Part shown: positions 57,331 through 64,000 of the stretch, one piece after another
How positions within the stretch are numbered: position 1 is the first letter of the stretch
Layout: each line of letters starts with the position of its first letter
Source: Incurvaria masculella
Lineage: Eukaryota > Arthropoda > Insecta > Lepidoptera > Incurvariidae
NCBI GenBank assembly: GCA_946894095.1
Contig: OX335655.1
Location: 13,764,001-13,828,000 of the forward strand
Direction of reading: 5' to 3'
DNA: 64,000 nucleotides
Program-made: the position numbers and the translations under genes
Notes under the pieces: model-generated
The model's database searches: none
Told to the model about the DNA's origin: nothing
What the model saw: the letters and a program-made list of their open reading frames with translations, nothing else

Positions 57331-58647
57331 ATGTATTCACTCAAATATAAAATCCGAGGGCGGTACAAGTGTAGCACAAGAATGTTTTTCTTGTTTAGTT
57401 ATATCATATCATTTTTAAAAAATCTTTGCAATTATAAGCTCAACCTGTTGCTATGGATCAGTTGCTTCGTGCTAGTCGTTTTTATAGTGTCAATGTCCCA
57501 ACACAAAAGTGAATTTAACCAGGAAACTCCGATTATTGTTTGGTGGACTGAGTCTTTTCCCGGACCCAAAAACAGTTTACAGACATGCGAAGACCGCTCG
57601 TGTTACGTGACCAATTTTCGAAATATTACAAGCGACAGAATGGCATATTTATTTTATGGGAGCGTCATACATTTCGATGACTTACCGCTGCCCAGAAATC
57701 CTGCGGGGGTGATCTGGGGACTTTACCACGAGGAGTCACCGAGAAATGTAGAATATTTCATGCACGAGGAAGCCTTGAAACTTTTCAACTACTCGTCAAC
57801 ATTTAGCAGGTACAGTGATGTCCCCTTTGTTCTGCAATATCTGGAGAGGTTGGACGATATCACCAGTGGAAAATATTTTGTGACGACAAGCGAGAAGAAT
57901 CATTTATTGGATGAGATCGCTCCTGTTTTGTATTTGCAGACTGACTGTGATACCATGACGGAAAGAGATGATTATGTGCTGGAATTGATGAAACATATTC
58001 CCGTCGATTCGTACGGAGAATGTCTTAATAATAAGCGGCTCCCTGAAAAATTCAAGTCCAATTACTTGATGAACCTCAATGAGCAAGAGTTTCTCAAATT
58101 CGTCGCCAGGTATAAATTCACGATAGCAATAGAAAACGGAGTTTGTGAAGATTACATTACGGAAAAGTTTTGGCGGCCCCTTACGGTGGGTTCGGTGCCT
58201 TTGTACTTTGGGTCACCTTCGATACGGGATTGGATGCCGAATGAAGCATCGGCGATATTGCTCCAAGACTACCAATCCGTCGTGGAAGTGGCGGACTATT
58301 TAATGCAATTATTAAATAACGACACACTCTACGAAAAACATTTGGTACATAAGACCAAAAATATTTTAGCGAACGATCGACTTGTAAAGGAGTTTGCAGC
58401 GAAACCGTATGTGAGCGATGCCTTAAGAACCGCCGAAGACTTCGAGTGTTTTGTGTGTCACAGGCTGCATGATCAGAACCAGGGAGACATTCAGGAGTCC
58501 GTAGTGAATAAGAGACATTATGATTGTCCTAAACCGCTGTCAGCTCTAACTAACCACCCCAATGAGCACAGCAATTGGGTGTCAATGTGGGACTGGAGTA
58601 GATTAAAGGTTGAAGAGTTTTACAGACTAGCCATGGGTATCAGTTAA
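57331..58647 (+). CDS. GT10 fucosyltransferase of the FUT10/FUT11 type, single exon, 438 aa
   Basis: GT10 enzymes move fucose from GDP-fucose; FUT10 and FUT11 (POFUT3/4) are protein O-fucosyltransferases of the ER/Golgi. The layout is type II: a short N-terminus, a membrane span at about residues 37-55 (LLLWISCFVLVVFIV), then a lumenal catalytic domain. Family marks in order: VWWTESFPGP, LFYGS, LPLPR, HEESPRN, FNYSSTFSRYSD, LYLQTDCD, HIPVDSYGECLNN, the donor-binding stretch YKFTIAIENG..EDYITEKFWRP, GSPSIRDWMP and a CxxC in FECFVC. These match FUT11 better than Lewis-type enzymes. A shorter start at Met18 is possible. The gene has no introns, unlike its neighbours. Donor-site residues are intact, so it is probably active. 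Confidence 0.9.
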   Translation: MYSLKYKIRGRYKCSTRMFFLFSYIISFLKNLCNYKLNLLLWISCFVLVVFIVSMSQHKSEFNQETPIIVWWTESFPGPKNSLQTCEDRSCYVTNFRNITSDRMAYLFYGSVIHFDDLPLPRNPAGVIWGLYHEESPRNVEYFMHEEALKLFNYSSTFSRYSDVPFVLQYLERLDDITSGKYFVTTSEKNHLLDEIAPVLYLQTDCDTMTERDDYVLELMKHIPVDSYGECLNNKRLPEKFKSNYLMNLNEQEFLKFVARYKFTIAIENGVCEDYITEKFWRPLTVGSVPLYFGSPSIRDWMPNEASAILLQDYQSVVEVADYLMQLLNNDTLYEKHLVHKTKNILANDRLVKEFAAKPYVSDALRTAEDFECFVCHRLHDQNQGDIQESVVNKRHYDCPKPLSALTNHPNEHSNWVSMWDWSRLKVEEFYRLAMGIS

Positions 58648-58825
58648 CATAAATTTATATAAATACTGTAATTTATTGTAATATTGCATTTTCTTTCATT
58701 TCTTTTAGATTTTATTTGTAATTAAGAATGTAAAAAAGATGAAAAGGTATATTAAATGTGTATAAATTATCCAAAGATAATGGAAATTTCATTTAAATTT
58801 TCAGAATAATTTATTTGATGGACAC

Positions 58826-58831
58826 AATAAA
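58826..58831 (+). terminator. Polyadenylation signal of the fucosyltransferase gene
   Basis: AATAAA about 180 bases after the stop codon, in an AT-rich 3' region. It is the first canonical hexamer downstream. Confidence 0.5.
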
Positions 58832-59467
58832 AGATAAAAAATAGGCACCATGTAAAATTCATTGTTTATTTCAACAGTAAAAAAAAAAAAAACCTTTTCA
58901 CCTAGTCTTATACTTTTTTGTTGTTCAGCCAATCACTATTATCTGGTACTCGAATGGTACGATATATTTTGCATGAATGACAGCACCTTAAAGATATTAT
59001 ACCTCTGCAAAAGAAGTTACCTTACTTATATATACATCTACTAAAAAGCAGGTATAATGAATTTGTTTCTACTGACATTTTTTTTTTCACAGACAGACAA
59101 TTTCTGGCAAAGTTGAAAGCCAAACATTTTCATACCAAATGGCTTCATTAAGTAATATTCAGAGTGGAAGTGCCAAATTTAAAACATGTATTATCTCCCG
59201 ATTAAATCTTGTTTTGTATGGTAAGTCCGCAGATAATCCACGTTTAAATATTTGACAGTCAACTCTGAATACAACTGTTAATTCCCACAAAATTTACATG
59301 AATAATTGTTTAAATAATACCGTTCTTGCGAGTAATACGATAAAGAAACAAGGTATATATGTGTTTATCATTTTAGTAATAAGGGCAAAACTGGGATTTT
59401 ATCCAAAGCAATGCTGTGTCAAACAGCCAACACTATACATTCCAATTTATGGTTACATTGATTAGAC

Positions 59468-59988
59468 TAGGAGGTCGCGACAAAAATGGTAACGATAACG
59501 TAAACGGCTGAAACTGGGTTCACGGGATAAAGATCAACCCTCTGATTCTAAATGAGTCAGTCTGCCTGTTCCAAGTGGTTGCGTTACGTAGATAAGGCGA
59601 CTGAAAAAGTAGTTATTGTGACATGACATTGAAACATGAAAGTAGCAGTACATACTTGCTTAGCAATGCAAAAACTGAACAAATCTTTGGTTTCATTTCG
59701 TAGTTATAAGCGATTTAGGTTACAGATATAACTTTGGGTATATTTAAGTATTTAATTAGAAAACCGACTCGTTATTGTTGTATAATTAATAAGTATCAAT
59801 GTTTCCAGACAATCAGTATAATCATCAGCAGGTATATACCAGCATCTATTTTATATAGCCAATCTAGATAACGCAACCACTTGGCACAGGCAGACCGACA
59901 TATTAAGCATCATAGGGTTGGTCTCTAACATGTGAACCAAGATTCAGCCATTTACCTTATCGTGACCAAAAATGTAGTCACCTCCCGA
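59468..59988. mobile_element. TIR element with about 130-base inverted repeats, copy 2, next to the DPYD stop
   Basis: Same family as 24715-25243. Its right end lies about 11 bases from the DPYD stop codon, so it should form most of the DPYD 3' UTR. Confidence 0.8.
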
Positions 59989-59998
59989 AATAGATGGC

Positions 59999-60089
59999 CT
60001 ATTGGCAGACTCCATCCAGTGGATGCACAGGATGAATCTGCTTGGTGAGACCTCGCTTGATTACATGGGGAATTCTCTTAGGCACCATC
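59999..60089 (-). CDS. DPYD: DPYD last exon
   Basis: Encodes the tail [14 protein letters not shown] to HPLDGVCQ and the stop, comparable to the human end MVSRTTPYEPKRGV. Acceptor ttgttgcag|GATGGT completes the phase-2 serine codon. A terminal-inverted-repeat element starts about 11 bases past the stop, so the 3' UTR is transposon-derived. Confidence 0.85.
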
Positions 60090-63000
60090 CTGCAACAAAA
60101 ATATCCGATATAGCAAACACTTAATGGTTCGGACCCATGAAAACTCCACTTGCAGGTGGTAGGATTATTCCCACCCAGGTGGTACAATAATATCAGAAAT
60201 ACTTTGAATCTACCTTTTTTTCACATGAACTGCTATGAACATTATTATTATTATATTTAATAGACACGTTTTAAAAACGATTCTTACATATTTTTGTGTG
60301 AAAAATATTTAAAAATAACTAAATCACTAGCACAGGAGAAAACCAAACTATTGGGGGTTAGGCTCCAAAGAAAGAAACCTTCGGACAATGTGTGCAGGGT
60401 CGAGTAGGACCGCCTTCCGAGCGAGACCCTTGTACCAGCTATTATTCAAACCGAGCCTCTCAAGGTCATTTTGCTATCAGCCATTATGAAAAAAAAATAT
60501 GATTATTATTATTCCTGAAAATAAAATGAATGAAAATGGTAGTATACTAACGAGATGCAGTCGATGATGGGACAGACGGAGAGGCAGAGCGTGCAGCCGG
60601 TGCAGTCGTCCGTCACGTGCGGGATGTGAGTGGCCGCATCGAACCTAACAAACGTACATTGTTCATCATGGTCTCGGAACACAGTGTTTTTATGCAGGGT
60701 GAATTTTTCAGAGCATTAGACGCATGGAAATGTTCATATTTAGAATGATACAACTCTGAAAAGGCAGACAATTAAGATAGGTTTTAATAGTAACAAATGT
60801 TCTCCTTACAGACAGTTTTCAATTTGAATTATAGCCTATTGCTATTTGGTGGTGGGGCAAATTTGGCCCTTGCCATTTGTTTTTTCTTAAAATTGCTTCT
60901 ATTTCGGTTGATTTGATTTTAATATTCTTTAGGAGATAAAATGATATCAGGCATGATCTGTAAAGATTTTCCTTCATCTGTAACCAATTTTTTTTCACAA
61001 AAGCAATATTTTGTAATGTTACTGTTGGTTGCACATATAAACGAATATCAAATCACTTTTAATATTGACTGTACTCTTATTTGTACCAATGTTGGTTTAA
61101 AATATTTTACAAGCAATAGTATAACTCACTCGATAGCCTGATAGCCGGAATCATTGCAGGCCATGTAGCATTTCCCGCAGTTTATACACATATCCTGTTG
61201 ACACAATGAAATACATATTTCAATGATAAGGCAACTGATTCCATTTGTTCGTTTCGTGCAACGAAACTTGTCAACTGACAAGATATCGAATGTAATGTTG
61301 TTGTGTGGTCCATATTGTAGGGATATTTAGGTTCGAATTCCAACCTCTTTCATTGTGAAGCTATTACTTCAAAACTTGTTAAAGAAAAAGGTAGTTCTAC
61401 TTTACTCATAAATCTAGTATATCGTGCTTGCAACATTTGTTAGTTGTTTTTGCAACCATAGACAATCAACAACTGGCAACAGCTGTGAAGCATCATAGAA
61501 GCGGCAATGAAAATTGTCCCGTGTTTTCCATCCAGTTTATGTAGGTCTGCTCAATTATGGGTAGGTCCTGACTTGGCACCCAGGTCCTGGAAATGCTATA
61601 TTATTACAATAGATGTACATGCCCCCACATCCACAACTTACGTCATCGATCAGCGCCACAACTTGTTTAGTGTTATCCAGGTGCTTGTAAGTGCCGATTC
61701 TCGGTAGAGCTTCTCCGATAATGTCTTTAATAAGAGGTACAGAGGTATCGTTAGCTGCTCCGTTGACACCGTTGGTCAGGGTTTTGGTGTTGCCGTTGGT
61801 CTCTGCGTCAGGTTCGATGCCCTCCAGCGCAGTGTGCCGTTTGGATTGCATGATCTCATCCCGTTTCTTGCCGTACGGCCCAAAGTGGGCAAGCACCTGT
61901 GAAGGATTAGGTAATATAGGTAAAACAATATTTATGTTTTAATGTGTCAGAATTTGAACAGTATACAAACAAATAGCCAGCATTAGGTAGGTCGAGATGT
62001 CTAGTATTTTAAAATTCATAGAAGGAGCAAAAAAAGCCAAATTAGGAAGCCAAAGTTCTAACTGCTTGAATAAAACAAATATGCACAGCACCATCTACTA
62101 GTTAGGTTAGAAAGACGTTGGAGTGGTTCGTTTCAACATTGAACTAAGATTTGCGAGTCCGAGTTCGATTTGACAGCTTATGCATACGTCTCGTAGTCGG
62201 TAATGCTAATTTGATTTTGACAAGTTGGAGAAGTAAAACCACAGAATGAATTGTAAAACTAGCATGGGCTTAAAGTTTTTACGTAACTTCGATGTTCCGT
62301 AAACGCTAATTATTTAGATGAGAACTTGGACCATACTACCTTGCCATCGTCTCCGCGCAGCGTGTGAGTCGGTTTGCCCTTCTGGTGCTTGGCCGTGGGC
62401 GGGGACTGTCCCAGCCAACCTGGCAGGCGTTGCTTGCGCAGGTACAGCAGGGTCTTCAGCCCCGTGCAGTAGTCCTCCACCACCGTGAAGTCCTGGTTCT
62501 GCACTGCGCTGCACACCTACACAGCGTTACATCATAGCTTGGTAATGCTCTTCCAGTCATATTGAGAGGTTACTACCCATGCACAGAGCGGTCAGTGAAC
62601 CCCTTTCAAATTTAGTTCTATTAAATCTTTTACAGTCGTATTCAGAGAGCACCCGTAAAAACTTAGCACGAGATTATTTAAAAGTATTTAACTTGAGGTT
62701 TGTGAAACTATTATAACTTGTATTGTTAGAGCTATAGTAAAACAGAAATATATGTGGGAAAATTACACTAATGATGGCAACACTGCTGGGTAAATAGGTG
62801 GAGCAGACTTATGTATATATTTGTTTTTTTATTACGAGTCTAGCTTTAGTATATGTCGTTGGTGAGAGAGAAACATTGATGTGTCAATGACCAAATCCCT
62901 TTCTGCTCCACAACCGTTAGTCATCCACTGGTCAAGAATGAAATGGGACCTGAAGGACGGAAGCTCCACACTGCAGAAACTGGAACGCCGCCTCCGCCGT

Positions 63001-63497
63001 GTCGACGCCGCCGATGCCCAGGATGGGGAAGCCGGGCAGCTTGTTGGCGATGGAGGATATGGCCTTGAGCGCCATCGGGCGCGTCGCGTTGCCCGACACG
63101 CCGCCGTACGTGGTGCGCTTCTCGACGCCTGTGGGTATGACGTTATAGAGGTAGATTTAAATACATAATGATAAATCCGAGGACTTAGGATGAGGGTAAA
63201 AGGAGGTTTGAGTTACGGCGAAACTTTAAAAACACCTCACGTATTAATTTAGATTATGATCGGTTAAAAGATATGGATAATTGTAATCGTTTTAGGAACA
63301 AATTAACTGTCAGTTCTTTTTCCTTTCTATAGAACCGGCCTATGCATATGTCCTAGCCAGAGTATTCCAATGTACAATGGTGTAAATTCAATAACCAAAA
63401 CATTCATTCTTACCAACAGCCGGCCAGGGCGTAGCGTCAGGACGCACAGACATGAGCCCTTGCACAGTGTTGATCGCAGACACCCCATCTGCTTTTC
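59999..63497 (-). CDS. DPYD: Dihydropyrimidine dehydrogenase, C-terminal seven exons; 5' part lies beyond the window
   Basis: DPYD reduces uracil and thymine with NADPH, the first step of pyrimidine breakdown in the cytosol. Minus-strand exons, 5' to 3': 63497-63414, 63128-62950, 62516-62340, 61896-61642, 61194-61130, 60644-60552, 60089-59999. All phases join (944 coding bases). Visible: FMN-barrel segments [33 protein letters not shown] and [13 protein letters not shown], then [18 protein letters not shown]. The C-terminal domain has two 4Fe-4S motifs, [11 protein letters not shown] and [13 protein letters not shown] variable linker (about residues [13 protein letters not shown]) differs from vertebrates. 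No disruption was seen. Catalytic loop, flavin and NADPH domains should be encoded to the right of the window. Assignment is secure. Confidence 0.92.
60552..60644 (-). CDS. DPYD: DPYD exon with second 4Fe-4S motif
   Basis: Encodes [19 protein letters not shown] and [11 protein letters not shown]. The second CxxCxxCxxxCP cluster motif is intact. Acceptor tttgttag|GTTCGA, donor ATCTC|GTTAGT. Confidence 0.9.
61130..61194 (-). CDS. DPYD: DPYD exon with first 4Fe-4S motif
   Basis: Encodes [21 protein letters not shown]. The four cysteines (CxxCxxCxxxC) bind a 4Fe-4S cluster. A short 65-base exon; acceptor caacag|GATATG, donor CGA|GTGAGT, phase 2. Confidence 0.9.
61496..61605 (+). mobile_element. 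SINE fragment in a DPYD intron
   Basis: AGCGGCAATGAAAATTGTCC and GTTTTCCATCCAGTTTATGT match the SINE body; both ends are missing. Confidence 0.55.
61642..61896 (-). CDS. DPYD: DPYD exon, linker before the Fe-S domain
   Basis: Encodes [12 protein letters not shown], a variable Asn/Thr-rich stretch, then [17 protein letters not shown] and QVVALIDD, matching human PTIKDVIGKALQYLGTF and QVVAMID. Donor GAC|GTAAGT, phase 0. Confidence 0.88.
62155..62325. mobile_element. MITE fragment in a DPYD intron
   Basis: Degenerate relative of the 35.5-kb element (GAGTTCGATTTGACAGCTTA, GAAGTAAAACCACAGAAT). It lies 15 bases from the DPYD exon ending at 62340. Confidence 0.55.
62340..62516 (-). CDS. DPYD: DPYD exon, [17 protein letters not shown]
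   Basis: Encodes the segment after the FMN barrel, nearly identical to human QVCSAIQNQDFTVIEDYC, then a linker containing HQKGKP. Acceptor ctgtgtag|GTGTGC, donor AAG|GTAGTA, phase 0. Confidence 0.88.
62950..63128 (-). CDS. DPYD: DPYD exon, end of FMN barrel
   Basis: Encodes [17 protein letters not shown] through [19 protein letters not shown] and CGASVLQ, the phosphate-binding end of the flavin barrel. Acceptor cccacag|GCGTCG, donor CAG|GTCCCA. Confidence 0.88.
63414..63497 (-). CDS. DPYD: DPYD exon with FMN-domain segment TPWPAVG
   Basis: Encodes [19 protein letters not shown] and TPWPAVG. Acceptor tttctag|GAAAAG enters in phase 1, so an upstream exon outside the window must supply one base. 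Donor GTTG|GTAAGA. Confidence 0.88.
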
Positions 63498-64000
63498 CTA
63501 GAAAAGAAAATATTTTCGAATATACGACCAATATAAAATACGACGATCTGTGTGACATGTATTTGAGACTGTGACCACTGTAAGACTGTTTCGTACCAAC
63601 TTCAATCAAGGCCCGATAATGGGATTGCAATCAACGATTTCCTCAATCCCTTTTCTACCAATGCTCAACACGGAACAGGCAGGGCACATGCCCATTTAGT
63701 GTTGACAGTCCAAAAATAAGAACTAACCGATCCTCTAGATCCTTTTTCAATAAGATGGCAAACTATGGGAAACCCGCTAGGGTATTTCCCCTAAATTCCT
63801 ACAAACATAATGTGATGAAAGAAGCATTTGGCTGGTCAACATAAGCCCATGAACGTCGTCAGGCACCTCTTAAGTGAAACAACGTAACACAATTGGCCGA
63901 ATGATCTGATTGGTTCCTATTTAACGTTCTGTTCGGTTGTTGTTGCCATGAAATAAAGTTGTGGGGACAAATCCATCATCTACAAAGTACCGCAAAAGGT

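Overview
The window is insect nuclear DNA, most likely from a moth or butterfly. It has GC-rich exons in AT-rich introns with GT/AG splice sites. Four conserved animal genes sit among many transposable elements, including SINEs, TTAA-flanked MITEs, LINE tail motifs familiar from Lepidoptera, mariner, Penelope, hAT-like and Gypsy elements. The lepidopteran assignment is an inference from repeat style and protein similarity. No bacterial operon, CRISPR array or free-standing RNA gene was found.

Layout. 1-8.9 kb: intergenic, with a Penelope GIY-YIG remnant, a dead mariner, foldback elements and a degenerate minisatellite. 8.9-32.7 kb (+): a nine-exon multiple inositol-polyphosphate phosphatase gene (MINPP1-like, 477 aa). 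Its large introns hold a nearly full-length PHD-finger LINE (14.7-19.65 kb) and a tandem array of 196-bp units (20.8-22.4 kb), each unit carrying a copy of the end of exon 2 and its splice donor. 32.7-38.9 kb: intergenic, three MITE families. 39.0-53.1 kb (-): a complete eight-exon POLR3E (RNA polymerase III subunit RPC5, 504 aa). A Gypsy-type retrotransposon with gag and pol lies in its last intron, in the same orientation. 53.2-57.3 kb: intergenic, with a LINE RT fragment nested in a MITE. 57.3-58.6 kb (+): a single-exon GT10 fucosyltransferase of the FUT10/FUT11 type. 60.0-63.5 kb (-): the last seven exons of dihydropyrimidine dehydrogenase (DPYD), which runs off the right edge.

The genes do not form a pathway. 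MINPP1-like would act in the secretory route or at the cell surface, POLR3E in the nucleus, the fucosyltransferase in the ER/Golgi and DPYD in the cytosol. MINPP1 and POLR3E converge, POLR3E and the fucosyltransferase diverge, and the fucosyltransferase and DPYD converge.

Most notable: (1) the 196-bp exon/donor array; (2) loss of the catalytic HAE motif (Asp-Ser-Ala instead) in the MINPP1-like protein although the RHG motif is kept; (3) a Gypsy element with a textbook -1 frameshift heptamer but no integrase core, bounded by identical 90-bp repeats; (4) SINEs whose head appears to join tRNA promoter boxes to a 5S rRNA segment, and which share a body with a tRNA-headed family. Exon boundaries were read by eye from splice sites, reading phase and remembered human/fly homologues; no alignment or transcript data were available.
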